DNA of 64,000 bases from Aradus depressus (Eukaryota; Arthropoda; Insecta; Hemiptera; Aradidae), in the NCBI GenBank assembly GCA_963662175.1, contig OY759215.1:15799079-15863078 (forward strand), in the 5' to 3' direction. Of the stretch, positions 23,471-34,118 are shown piece by piece; position 1 is the first letter of the stretch; each line of letters opens with the position of its first letter. The notes beneath the pieces are model-generated. The model worked only from the letters and a program-made list of their open reading frames with translations. It ran no database searches and was not told where the DNA came from. Position numbers and translations under genes: made by a program.

Positions 23471-24114
23471 CATGTATTATAGATACTGATGATAGGAGTG
23501 GTTCCAGAAACGTTTATAATTGCTATTTTTTGTGAAAGCAAAATATGAATGGGGGAAGTGATGCTGTAATAATATATTATATATAAAAAATAACTGATAT
23601 TCCTCGATATTTCTTTCATACTATAGTTAATGATAACATTAAATGTCAGGTTTCAGCATTCGGCATCATTATTAATGATACAAAGCAATGAAACCCAAAT
23701 TTTTTATTTACCTACTATTATTATTTTATTTTTTTCATATTAAATCAGATTAAATTCATTAAATCCTATTCGATCTTACATTTTTTTTTTACATTATTTT
23801 CCTTTACTTTTATCATCTCTCTTACCCATCCATCAAAATTGTCTTGCAATTCCTTTTTATTTATTTATTCTATTTTTTTTTCTTTATTTATTTTTTCTTT
23901 CTGTTCTTGTCCTAATAATTAAGATAAATTTTCGTCCCGAGGACCTATCACTGGGTGGCCTATCTCTCACATGCCATTCACGCCAACATTTCACTACCTA
24001 CCATCATAGATGCTGGTTGTTGCACCCTAGCAACAATTGCTTCTTTATAAATAAAAGACAAAAAAAAATAGCTATTTAATTTGGTCATTATTATTATTAT
24101 TCACACGTATTTTA

Positions 24115-24790
24115 TTAATATTTTCTATACATTATTTCCCCAGCTGTAGGAAGTATAGAGAAAGTTATGTAATAGGTCAGCAGTTTGATGCAGTTTTCCG
24201 ACCTCTTGATTCCAAAAATGAAAATCAAATTTTTATGAGCCTGTGGGTTTGTGAATTCGATAAAATGAATGTATCGACATGAAATTTCATATGTGTGTCC
24301 AGAATCCTCTAAGGACGACACCAATTGATTTTCAGCTCAAATCGGCCAAAGGGAAGGGGGGATTAATGGGGAGGCTTAACACACGAACTCTAATAACTGC
24401 CGTTATATTGAATGTATTGGCATGAAATTTCAAATGTGAATTCGATGCCTTCTAAGGACATTGCCTATTTTCAGTGAGGCTCAACTCAAAAATTCCAATA
24501 ACTGCCGATGTAACGAATGTATATAAGTTAAAAAATGGCACCTATCAATTTTTCGACTAACTAGGGAAGGGGGGGGACCAGAGAAGGGTGGACAGGATTC
24601 ATATACCTTCACAACTGCCGATGTAATGAGTGTATCGACACAAGGTTTAGTAGGAGGATTCAGAAGCCACATTGTAAGTCAAATATTGAGTTTTAGCCTT
24701 AGGAGAGAGAGCGAAAACGTAACTGATTAATTCGTGCTATGGAAGTACATAGCCGGTGATTCACCGACCACTTTCTTATTTGTTATTGTA
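24115..24790 (+). repeat. Family A dispersed element, near-complete copy
   Basis: Left end CCCCAGCTGTAGGAAGTATAG, GATTCCAAAAATGAAAAT, three inner modules, and right end GAAGTACATAGCCGGTGATT followed by CACCGACCAC. One of the better copies for defining the element. Confidence 0.8.
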
Positions 24791-25411
24791 TAAATAATTC
24801 ATTCTTTATTTTTATGTTCATAGTAGTTTCATGATTTTCATTTACACTATTTGCTTTATTATTTTCTCATATCATTACGTTTTACTATGTTATCACTTCC
24901 GCTAAATGTTTTTACAAATTGTAAAAATAAATAAATGGGATAAAAAAATTGTTTTTAAAAATTCATTACCTTTGTACAATCCAAATTCAAATTCCATTGA
25001 TAGGATTTCTTTGAAAAATCTCAAAAGGACTTTTGACAAAAAGAAAGTGTATTAAAGTGGAAAATTATTAATTTACCCTGATGACAGCTCTTTTTTTATG
25101 CCCTAAATGGAAAAAAAGTTGGGGTAGATGTTGTGATTAGGTTGTGAAATTTGCTTTGTAAGGTGAACCACAGCTGTTCTGAGTGACGAACCGAAACGAA
25201 AAGAGGAGGCGTTGATTTGTGGCCGTTAGGCTGGCAGTGTGGGTTCGTGTTGAAAAAAAAATTAATGAAACAATTTACCAAAAATGCACAAATTCTCTTA
25301 GGACTTTCTCAACAAACTCTACTTATATTTATGTACATATGTGTTATTAAGATGTTATGGGACGAGATTGCTCATAGAAAAGAATGCGTTGTCTTCCCAC
25401 TGTTTTATTTT

Positions 25412-25456
25412 GAGCAGAACCGGTTTTCAACGCAACAGCGTCATCATCAGTGGTTC
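25412..25456 (-). ncRNA. Hammerhead-ribozyme-like core
   Basis: On the - strand: CTGATGA (25444-25450), a hairpin with ACGC and GCGT arms, then GAAA (25425-25428) and the self-complementary ACCGGT. This is the minimal hammerhead arrangement reported for Penelope-like elements. Stem I is weak (a two-base pairing then a mismatch), so activity is doubtful. Confidence 0.5.
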
Positions 25457-25559
25457 ATCTGTGATAGAATACATGAAATATACAAATAATAAAAAGTATA
25501 AATCTTAAAGCATCAGGTACAGAGTAACAACATAAATAATAAAAATTATAAACTTACTT

Positions 25560-25630
25560 ACCCCACCCACATAGCACAGCGGTTAAAGGACAACTGGCAT
25601 AGCTCTAAGGGGTGGGGATAGCTAGGTTCA
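25560..25630 (+). repeat. Possible third tRNA-like SINE head
   Basis: TAGCACAGCGGTTAAAG resembles an A box region and GATAGCTAGGTTCACTC a decayed B box. Only one copy was seen, so this is weak. Confidence 0.2.
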
Positions 25631-25767
25631 CTCACTCTTTCTACAAACAAAACCATTCATTCTAATATACAAAATAACTGAAACAAATCTCTACGTAATA
25701 GTAACATAGTAGGTACATACAGCCAATGGAATTTTTGTCATAATATATAATTTAAAAAAAATATATA

Positions 25768-26119
25768 GGTTAGGTTAGGTTAGGTTTTATGACTCATGCC
25801 CGGGCTTTAACTACGAGGTCATATCGCCTACTACCAGAGCGCTCTTTCGTCACTCTGGTGGACATGAGCCCGACTCTACTGTGGGAGTCCTAAATTTTGC
25901 CTACCCTAAATTTTTATTCATCTAGGGTAGGGGTCTTTAACGAGTACCTGACATCGTACAGGCTCGGGACCATCGCTTAATGTCCCATCCGAAGGACGGC
26001 GTGCTTAAGTTTATTTTACCTCCCAGATAAAATAAACTAAGGGCCTCGGTCGGGCTACGAACCCACGACCTTGAGCTCAGAAGTCAAGCACGCTTACCAC
26101 TGAGCTACCGGCGCCCTCT
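25768..26119 (-). mobile_element. tRNA-derived SINE, full-length, in Syt7 intron
   Basis: Reversed tail GGTTAGGTTAGGTTAGG, intact body and head. A 10-bp duplication, AAAATATATA, lies at 25758-25767 and 26120-26129. It lies 200 bases before the second Syt7 exon of the window. Confidence 0.92.
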
Positions 26120-26321
26120 AAAATATATATATATTTAAATATTAATGCAGACTTGAAAAATATATAAAATAAAGTACACATAATAAATATGATTATATTA
26201 ACTTTTACAATACTTCCCTTACAGGACAACTACATTTGACGACACTCATGCATATTTATTCCTATGGTTTAATGCAATTTTACTGTTTTTTTCAACCTCT
26301 GTTACATTTTCTCTGTTGCAG

Positions 26322-26431
26322 GTTTCCCCATCCAGAAGCTGCAGAGCCGTGTCCTCCATCTCCATGTCTTCGACTACGACAGGTTCTCACGGGATGACTC
26401 CATTGGTGAAGTCTTCTTACCTCTATGCCAG
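26322..26431 (+). CDS. Syt7: Synaptotagmin-7, second exon in window (C2A loop 3)
   Basis: The leftover G of the previous exon plus GT completes a glycine codon, and 36 codons follow. The peptide begins GFPIQKLQSRVLHLHVFDYD and continues RFSRDDSIGEVFLPLCQ. The FDYDRFSRDD block is Ca2+-binding loop 3 of C2A, with its aspartates intact, so C2A should bind Ca2+. The acceptor CTGTTGCAG|GTT and donor CCAG|GTTAGT are canonical, and the exon ends on a codon boundary. It lies 18.8 kb downstream of the preceding exon. That intron is filled with SINEs, LINE pieces, Tigger-like elements and family A repeats. Nothing in the exon is broken. Confidence 0.96.
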
Positions 26432-26599
26432 GTTAGTCCTGTCTCCATCTATATCCTAGCATGGAAGTTATGGAACTGGACAGAAATTTGATGTTAAGTT
26501 CTCACTGGAATTTCGTGTCATTTTTAATTTTCTCTAAATTTAAAAAAGTAAAAATAAAGAAAATAAGTACAAAGTAATAGGATAAATAATAATAAAACC

Positions 26600-26820
26600 A
26601 TGTGTTCAGATTGGAGTCGACTCGGAACATCCCTTTCCAGGTACTGTCCTCTTGAAGTTAGAGGATGTGACGTGGCCGCGGGTGGTCCCCTGTATCCCCG
26701 GATGTGTCAACATAGGCTGACTTAGACCCTATTAAACAAATATTTATATTACAAAACATTTCCCGCATTCCACCACTGGTACACGTAACACAGATTGGGG
26801 ACCACTGTCTTACAATATAT
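26600..26820. repeat. Dispersed GC-richer repeat with hAT-like end
   Basis: CGCGGGTGGTCCCCTGTATC recurs with changes at 29848 (CGCGGGTGATCCCCTGTACC). CAGATTGGGGACCACTG at 26793-26809 looks like a hAT terminal repeat in reverse. Confidence 0.35.
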
Positions 26821-26829
26821 GTGTAGGTA

Positions 26830-27515
26830 TATAATAAAAAGTCGTCGGATAATCACCGGCAATGTACTTCCCCAAACCCAGTCGACCATAGCGCTAATAT
26901 TCAATATTTGACTTACACAAGGGCTCCTAAATCCTCATACTAAATTTTATGTCGATAAATTCATTACATTGGCAGTTTTATGGTTTTTGAATTGAGCCCC
27001 CTCCCCTGAACCCCCCTTTGATCTATATCGCTGAAATTTGACAAGTTGGGTTCTCATTGAGTTTTGATATCGATACATTCATTACATCGGCAGATATTGA
27101 GATTTTTGAGTTCAGCCCCCTCTGACCCTCTTTCTTTCCTTCTGCCGATTCCGCTGAAAATCAATGTATCGACCTTGTAGGATGTTGAATTCACTTATAT
27201 TTTGTCATTCATTACAACGACAGTTATTCGAGTTAAGCCTCTCCTTTAATCCCCCCATTCCCTTTGGTTGATTTGGCTGAAAATCGATAGGTGTCGTCGT
27301 TAGAGGGTACTGGATTCACATATAAAATTTCATGTTGTTAAATTAATTCTATCGGGAGTTATCGTATTCACAGAAGATAGACATTTTTTTTCATATTCGG
27401 AATCTGGAGGTCGGAAAACATGAAATTCCGTTGAAAACTCCGCATCAAATTTTTGACCTATTCCATAACTTCCACTATACTTCGTATAACCGGGTAGTAA
27501 AAATATATAATATAT
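26830..27515 (-). repeat. Family A dispersed element, near-complete reverse copy
   Basis: Begins AAGTCGTCGGATAATCACCGG, passes through four reversed modules (CATTACATTGGCAGTTTTA, CATTACATCGGCAGATATTG and others) and ends ACTATACTTCGTATAACCGGG. Confidence 0.8.
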
Positions 27516-27539
27516 TATTATAATTATTATATTATAATA

Positions 27540-27595
27540 AAGTATTTGCCGCATACCCCCAGAGGTACGAGTACCACAGATTGGGAACCGCTGAC
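27540..27595 (-). repeat. hAT-like terminal sequence
   Basis: Read on the - strand: CAGCGGTTCCCAATCTGTGG followed by TACTCGTACCTCTGGGGGTA. This is the usual form of a hAT end. The partner end may be at 26793-26809, with a family A copy in between. Confidence 0.4.
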
Positions 27596-27894
27596 TTTGG
27601 TTTGTTGATTGGTTCAACTATGAAACTAAATAGACTTCGACCTGACTCTCCTCTCCAGTGCCCGCCTTCGGCAATCGATATTGAGCCATCTTCTTGAAAC
27701 CCCCCCAAACAGCTCCAATCTCTTTTCCTCTATTTTCTGAAAGATGTTCATTTTCCTGTTCATTCTCTCCTGGATCTCTTCATTCAGGAACGGTTCTCTT
27801 TTTCACATCTTTCTCTGAACGTTCATTTCTGTGAAGGGCAACTTATTTTGGTTCTTACAGGAAATTTAATCGAAGTATCACCCTTATTAGTATC

Positions 27895-28265
27895 TATAAT
27901 GTTGTTTGTTGCTACTTGATAAGTCTATTGTTGTTATTTCTTATTAGTGTCTATAATGTTGTTTGGTGCTACTTGATAAGTTTATTGTTGTTATTTCTTA
28001 TTAGTGTCTATAATGTTGTTTGGTGCTACTTGATAAGTCTATTGTTGTTATTACTTATTAGTGTCTATAATGTTGTTTGGTGCTACTTGATAAGTCTATT
28101 GTTGTTATTTCTTATTAGTGTCTATAATGTTGTTTGTTGCTACTTGATAAGTCTATTGTTGTTATTTCTTATTAGTGTCTATAATGTTGTTTGGTGCTAC
28201 TTGATAAGTCTATTGTTGTAATTACTTATTAGTGTCTATAATGTTGTTTGTTGCTTCTTGATAAG
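27895..28265 (+). repeat. 57-bp minisatellite
   Basis: About six near-identical units containing GATAAGTCTATTGTTGTTAT and TAGTGTCTATAATGTTG. The unit is 19 codons and stays open (ISLLLLFLISVYNVVWCYL), but nothing else supports a protein. Diverged units continue at 28665-28765 beyond a LINE insertion. Confidence 0.95.
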
Positions 28266-28271
28266 TCCATG

Positions 28272-28655
28272 GTTTTTTTTTTTTGGTTTTTTTTTCTTAG
28301 TTATTATTTAACGTTGCATCGACTTCATGGTCATTAGCTATGACTAGTGTGTCATTGTGACTATATGACATTGCTATAGTTTCCAAGGGAGTCGACAGAG
28401 GGATTTCTCGATGATGTTGAGAATTGTTAACATATATTGCCACTCCACCACTAGGAAAGAGTCCATTGCGATTTTTGATGTATTGGTCGTAACATTTTAG
28501 CTTCCCGATCCGTTGATCTTGAAAATTTGTCTCCTGGAGGCAGACTACTGACGGGTCATGTTCAGATATTAACACTTGCAGCTCTTTGAGATGGGGAAAG
28601 AAACCATTTATATTCCACTGGATAATTTGCAAACTCACAAGGGGGGAGAAGATAA
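28272..28655 (-). mobile_element. 5' piece of a LINE ORF2 with its own A-rich tail
   Basis: On the - strand an ATG opens MSLQIIQWNINGFFPHLKEL and later VVCLQETNF and GGVAIYV. This is the N-terminus of an APE-type endonuclease as in Jockey/R1-clade LINEs; the N and E metal-site residues are visible. After about 113 codons it runs straight into TAA and a long A-rich tail (T run at 28270-28297). RT is absent. It interrupts the 57-bp minisatellite. Confidence 0.8.
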
Positions 28656-28664
28656 TAAAACTAA

Positions 28665-28765
28665 CTAAGTATATTGTTGTTATTACTTATTAGTGACTAA
28701 GTGTTGTTTGTTGCTACTTGATAAGTCTATTGTTGTTATTAGTTATTAGTGAATATAATGTTGAT
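28665..28765 (+). repeat. 57-bp minisatellite, right remainder
   Basis: Two diverged units (TTGATAAGTCTATTGTTGTT and GTGAATATAATGTTG) continue the array after the LINE piece. Confidence 0.85.
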
Positions 28766-28769
28766 TCAA

Positions 28770-29260
28770 CGTGTCTCGTCCTTCAGCATGCACTGCGTGT
28801 CACGCACACATTGTCACGGTTCATACGTCACAGTACGCTGTTAATGTTTTTATTAATTACTATTTTTTAATTTATATTTACTTTATCTCGTTACTATTCC
28901 ATTATCCTCTTGACAATTAGATAAACAATTTTTCGTGTTGTCTACCAGGGAGGGTCCCTTTCCTCATTTCGGTAATGAAACATTGTGTTATTAGACAACA
29001 TTATATCCACTGTCCGCCCTATCACATAGTACCAGTATGTATTTAATTAGAAGGATTGTTGAGTTAAACCTCTGCTTCTCTCTAGGTATGTACCTGTGTA
29101 TACCTGTTGATAAATATATTAATGTAATTAATGTAAGCATTATCCATTGTGATAATGCAGTAATATTTACAGCCAGTGACGAAAGGAAAAGCAAATAGCC
29201 CCCACTCCCTCCAAGGTCAACATTTCATATTTGGATATACGCCTCTCTATCCTCCATTTC
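28770..29260. other. AT-rich intron, no gene seen
   Basis: Only short low-complexity open frames. A GC-richer 28770-28845 segment has no recognised feature. Confidence 0.4.
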
Positions 29261-29264
29261 CTTA

Positions 29265-29520
29265 AAAAAAAAACTGTTGGTGAATCACTGGCAAAATACT
29301 TCCCCGAAACGAATTAATCAATTATGTATTCGCTCTTCTTCCAAAATCAATCTATCGTTTGGCCTAAAAATCAAAAGTTAATGTACATGAGGGCTTCTGA
29401 ATGTTCATACTTTTATGTTGATGCATTAATTTTATCGGCAATTATTAGGTTTTTAGTTGAGCCCCCTCCTTCCCTTCGACCGATTCTGAGGAAGATTAAT
29501 AGATGTCGAGTATAAAAATT
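29265..29520 (-). repeat. Family A dispersed element, partial reverse copy
   Basis: Reversed right end (GTTGGTGAATCACTGGCAAA), ACTTCCCCGAAACG, CAATCTATCGTTTGGCC, then one decayed module with TTATCGGCAATTATTAGG. Confidence 0.65.
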
Positions 29521-30140
29521 AAAAAAAATATATATACAAAATAATAAATGGCAATATACACAAAATAAGATAAAATAAAATAATAATAAGGAAAACAAGA
29601 ATAATAATATAAAGTATATACAAATTAATAAATATAAACAAAATAATAATCACAAAATGACTAAATTAAATAAATGTGAAAAAGGTAAAATACATAAAAA
29701 AATCATAAAACAAAAGTATGTACAAAATAATATGATAAATCATAAAAAAAAAAAAAAAACTCTTCAGCTCAGATAACCCCCCCCCCCGGAACACCACCGC
29801 TTGGTACTCCCCTCATTCCTACAACTAAATGGAGGTAGAGGAGGTCACGAGGGCGCGGGTGATCCCCTGTACCCCCTGGATCTGACTAGCAGTGGAGGCA
29901 TACCGAGAGATACCATTTAACGGCAGTTATTAAAGTTTCTGTATTAAGCCTCCCGCTTACACTTTTTTTTTTCTGGGTTGCCGACCCCCGGTGGAGACCA
30001 TAACGTCGGAAAGAAGAACGGTTTATCTATTATATATGTAGTATTATTATTTGTGGTACTCATATTTTCAAGTATTTATTTATTCATTTCATTTTATTTT
30101 TTAGTAGTGTTGTTAATTATAATACATGTGTGTTAGACTC
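29520..30140. other. A-rich low-complexity and repeat scraps
   Basis: 29520-29760 is A/T-rich with many AAATAA motifs. A C run lies at 29778-29787. A scrap of reversed family A lies at 29915-29970. Confidence 0.45.
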
Positions 30141-30143
30141 TAA

Positions 30144-30690
30144 GTGGGGTTTCACACCAAAGCCGGGCCGAGCCGAGCCGAGCCGGGCGGAAAACGCTTG
30201 AGCGCTAGATACGCAGGGTTTAGATGGGAGTATTCAAACCAAGGCCGGGCCGAGCGGTTTTGAGCAGTACTACCTCCCGCCAATTCGAGCGTTTTCTGCC
30301 AAGCCTTTTTTTCCGTCATTCAGTCTAGTTCGGTGTTTCAGCCCAGTGAGTTACATCATATTGCGCAATATATTTTTTTTTATTGTTTGAAGTGGTTTTT
30401 GTTTTTTAAATTTTTTAATATTATAATGAGTGTTGACATAGAAATATTAATTAGTTCGATTCAAGAAAGAATCGCCTTCTTTCTCCCACACATTCATCAT
30501 CAAAGTTGATGACATCATTTTGCACCACGTTTCAACTGAGACAATAGGAAAGAAGAACCTCTCACTACAAGGCTAGAAAACCTACTGAGAGCAAATCGGC
30601 TTCGGTGCGAACGCAGGCAGATTCCGCTCGGCTCGGCTTCGCATCGCATCGCCCGGCCCGGCACGGCTCGGCTTTGGTGTGTAAGGGCCC
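30144..30690. mobile_element. PIF/Harbinger-like MITE
   Basis: Ends GTGGGGTTTCACACCAAAGC and, inward from the right, GGGCCCTTACACACCAAAGC, both continuing into GC-rich GCCGAGCC repeats. TAA duplicates at 30141-30143 and 30691-30693. The middle has no transposase. The TAA duplication is the known signature of this superfamily. Confidence 0.85.
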
Positions 30691-30718
30691 TAAGAATTAA
30701 TAGCTGTTTATGTATCTA

Positions 30719-31430
30719 TGTCATGTAGCTATGTATATGTTTTTGCCGCCCTTCGGTCTACCGTGCGCCGGTTGGCTGCGCGGTAAGTGGGTTGGGGTGC
30801 CGGATTCGGCTGGGGCTCCTCAGGGTTTCGGGTCGGTCGGGCACACATGGAGAACGGTGTACTATATTGGTAACAACGGTGAGAGTGATGGTCACTGGCG
30901 CGGGATTAAGTTCCCTCAAAACCTGAATCAGTGTATGAGTGATGGTCACTGGCGCGGGATTAAGTTCCCTCAAAACCTGAATCAGTGTATGAGTGATGGT
31001 CACTGGCGCGGGATTAAGTTCCCTCAAAACCTGAATGGAGTTATGTTACCCAAGTTGGAAAGTGATGGTTATGTATTTCGGGGTTGTGTGCTCGACGGGT
31101 TTGGGACCCTGGTGGGTCGCGGCCGGTTCGGTGCCTCCGCTCCTCTGCTGTGTGGTCTTCTGGCGTCCGGCTTTTCAGCGGCCGAATCGGCTTCCTGCTT
31201 GCCTTCATGACTGTGTTGTGTGGTGGCCCCATTCCTCTTCGGGGGCATTGCGCGTCCGTATCTTGCTTCTTTACAAAATTATTGCTATAAATTTCTGTTT
31301 TTTCATATAATTGTTCTTCTTTAATTGCTTTGTCGTTAAACCAAAGTGCCTGTGAACATTTTTCCAAAATGATCATCGTGGTAGGTGGCCGATATGCCTC
31401 AGCATAAGGCCGTAACTGAGAAAAAAAAAA
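30719..31430 (+). mobile_element. Retroposon with poly(A) tail and internal 54-bp repeats
   Basis: A GC-rich 712-bp unit ending in an A11 run. It is flanked by the 9-bp duplication ATGTATCTA at 30710-30718 and 31431-31439, the mark of target-primed insertion. Three 54-bp units at 30883-31044 keep a frame open (SDGHWRGIKFPQNLNQCM). The origin of the body is unknown: a LINE 3' end or a novel SINE. Confidence 0.75.
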
Positions 31431-31531
31431 ATGTATCTAATTTATAAGCTATCTTAATGTAAACATTCTTATGACGTATCCTATTACCATGATATGGTTT
31501 AATGTAAATAAATATTATTAAAGGTAGTCTA

Positions 31532-31840
31532 AAAATACTCAACTTCCTTACTTGAGAATACTTTTGGAGTGAAAAGTGTCAACAAAGGCTTGAATATCTC
31601 TATATTATATAAGGCCGGACCAAAAAGCTGTCCATTGTCAGGAAGATCTATTTGATATAGAATCCTCAGAGAAGAGAAACCGAGAGCAGAATGGACCTTA
31701 GAATTATGGCGCAAAGTTAGAGGTTTATCTGTGTCTGGTCTGCTGTAACCGAACCGAGACAATTTATGGAAGGAACCTGCAACAGGATCATGGACGTTAT
31801 TAAAGATGAAGGGCTGTTGTAATAACACCATGTGTGGCAC
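31532..31840 (-). CDS. Unrecognised open segment, possible exon
   Basis: An open reading of about 100 codons on the - strand with balanced composition, including FNNVHDPVAGSFHKLSRFGY, SRPDTDKPLTLRHNSKVHSA and LRILYQIDLPDNGQLFGPAL. Possible exon borders are an acceptor TTACAACAG|CCC in phase 0 and a donor TCAA|GTAAGG near 31556. It lies in the large Syt7 intron on the same strand as the candidate nested gene, whose second exon also ends in phase 0. The two could be joined, but nothing proves it. A transposon-derived fragment is the main alternative; I recognise no family. Confidence 0.3.
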
Positions 31841-32109
31841 AATTGGCCACGGAGAAATTGCAGGCTTCGTTAATTTAAAAAAAAATATATATTAAAACGT
31901 ACTCCACCACAACAGCCGTTCGTGCGAATATACCCGAAGTGTCCTTCCATAATGGCGATGGAGTGTTCTAACTAAATATAATAATATTTTCTAATTGTTT
32001 GACTCCCTGAATCGTAGAATGTAAAATAAGACTTCTAACAAGTGATTTTCTCACCTTCTGTCCCGATGGTATCATGAAAAATACTAAGTAAAGAAAAAAC
32101 GTATGTTTT

Positions 32110-32260
32110 TTAAAAAATATTGTCTATTTCACAAAATATATATAATATGGGAGTACTTTCGGTATTGCTACCATCTTCAGCCACGACTTAACAAATACTA
32201 AATGGAAGTTCAACTAGTTTACAATCAAGACGGTACCCTTCCTTCAGTCCCCACGGGCTT
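32110..32260 (-). repeat. Penelope-like terminal piece with hammerhead core
   Basis: On the - strand: GTGG, CTGAAGA (32174-32180), a GGTA…TACC hairpin, GAAA (32157-32160), GTAC, TC, CCAT. GTGG can pair with CCAT, giving a complete small hammerhead with a palindromic stem III. The adjacent TGTCTATTTCACAAAATAT block is shared with 49430 and 49991. Confidence 0.65.
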
Positions 32261-32597
32261 TTTCCTGTTCTTCCTGTACAGTTATGTCTTAAAATATGGA
32301 AAACATTAAAAATAAAATTTCGTCTCAAATTGAAATCTTAATAATAAAAGAAAAATTTTGAAATAGTATGTTTTAAAAAAAACTTTTCTTTTTATTAAGT
32401 GTTTCACAATATCTCTGCAAAAAATGTTAAGCATCATGAAAAATACTCTTCTGAAGAGTTAAAATTAGGTGTGAACATATAAATTAAAACGAGGTAGTGC
32501 ACCATCAATAGTCAGAAAGCATCGACCTTATTGTATCGATGGTAACATTTTAATATCATTACGTGAAGTGCGAAAAGTAAGAAGCTATATTTATTTT

Positions 32598-32785
32598 GGG
32601 GGCCATGGTGGCCGTGCGGGCTAGAGCTTTGGTCGCATGCTCCCGACATGGTTTGCTGGTTCGAATCCCGTCCGGGAGTGAGTTTTATTTCCTAGATAGA
32701 ACTCCCTCCCGGGGCCATGGATATTGTAAATAACTTGCATTGGCAATATTAATGCATCGTCATAAGGCGGCCAAAAAAAAATATA
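32598..32785 (+). mobile_element. Second SINE family with tRNA-like head
   Basis: A-box-like TGGCCGTGCGG and a perfect B box, GGTTCGAATCC, at 32658-32668. A 100-bp body ends in CCAAAAAAAAA. A 12-bp duplication, TATATTTATTTT, lies at 32586-32597 and 32786-32797, so this is a retroposed copy rather than a functional tRNA gene. Confidence 0.8.
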
Positions 32786-32799
32786 TATATTTATTTTAT

Positions 32800-34115
32800 A
32801 AAAATCTTTATTGCCTTTATAAAAATAGGAGAGATAGAGAAAAAAAAAATACAACTTTTAATTGTGATATCTAACTATATAACCTATTATGTAACAATTT
32901 TTTTTTTTTTTTTTTTTTTTTTTCAACTTAAAAATACCAAAATTCTTGAGGAAGTGAATTTGGACCCAACCTTTCCCTCCAGCCTTTTTTCTATTCTCGG
33001 ATATCAACCTGCATTAGAAAATAAGCACATGTCGAGCAGATACTGGTTATCTCTGAAACTTATAGTGTGAGAGGCTATAGCCTTTATATGTCTCAAATAC
33101 TCCACGATATTAATAGGATCTAAATCTTTGCATATCCCAGACATAATAACCTGGGTAATTTGTTTACAAAACGCGGTCCCCTTCTAACCATTCAATTGAC
33201 TTAAAATTATTTATTTTATTATTCCAAACTGAAAACAAATCGTTAAGTATGGACTATTGAGTTAATAATTAGTATTTCTTTTCTACAATTTCATCAAAAA
33301 TTTCAAAAGAATAACCGAACATGGATGTTTTTCAATCATCCCTGGTTTGAATGACATCGGATGATGGCCTCCTGTGTAACCGCAACCATTACGATTACTC
33401 TGTTCTGGCTACGTCTTCAGAACACGTTCCTACTGCAAACTCAACCTAAAAAAGATCTCTTTAAAAGGACCATACATGAATAAAAGATGAGGATCATAAA
33501 ATCTTTGGTCTCGGTGTAAAAGTACCATTTTTGTAATTTCTTCTAAATGTTTTTATTAAATTTTTTTTTTCTGATTTTTTTTACCAAAGACACGAAATAA
33601 AATATATTTGAGAGGTTTTGTGAATTTATGTATTTTATTATTTATTTAAAGTAACTTAGGTCTTACTAACAGAACATTTTCTTGACGTGATTACTTTTAC
33701 CATATTGTAATTGTGGTAAAATAATATCAACCATCATCAAGAAAATTGCAAATAACAATCCTTGAAGAGGGGGGGACTTCCTTCAGCATATATGTAATGT
33801 TGCCATAACTTTCTTATACCAACCATGTTTTTACAGATCTCTTTCTCCGTCCCCCCCCCCCCTCCCAAAGTCATTTCGTTTTTCGCGTCATCTGGTTTCT
33901 TTGTTTCATTGTACAGTGTTCTGTTATGTAAAAAATAAATAGAAAAACAGTATATGGCGTATTTATTTCCTTCTTCAGGGACTTATAATGACTAGAGTGG
34001 ATGTGTGTGGTGAAGATGTGATCGTGTTTGTGTCTGACAGTGAACTAGCAGTTAGTTAGATAGTTCACCATCAGACATAGACATAACACCTTCACCACAT
34101 TCACTACAGACATTA
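32800..34115. other. AT-rich intron, no gene seen
   Basis: A T run lies at 32899-32923 and a C run at 33851-33862. Short frames have no recognised domain. The block GGTTGGTAT…GAAAG, shared with 12110 and 19780, is present in reverse near 33815. Confidence 0.4.
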
Positions 34116-34118
34116 TAA

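Noticed and set aside
27916..28221. 101-codon hydrophobic repeat protein
   Set aside because: The frame is open only because the 57-bp minisatellite unit is a multiple of three. No start context, splice signals or unique sequence.
30710..31210. 166-codon protein with three 18-residue repeats
   Set aside because: It lies within a retroposon with poly(A) and target duplication. The open frame follows from GC-richness and the 54-bp period. Kept as a finding, not a gene.
32598..32680. tRNA-Leu/Ser-like gene with a perfect B box
   Set aside because: Flanked by a 12-bp duplication with an A-rich tail, so treated as a second SINE family.
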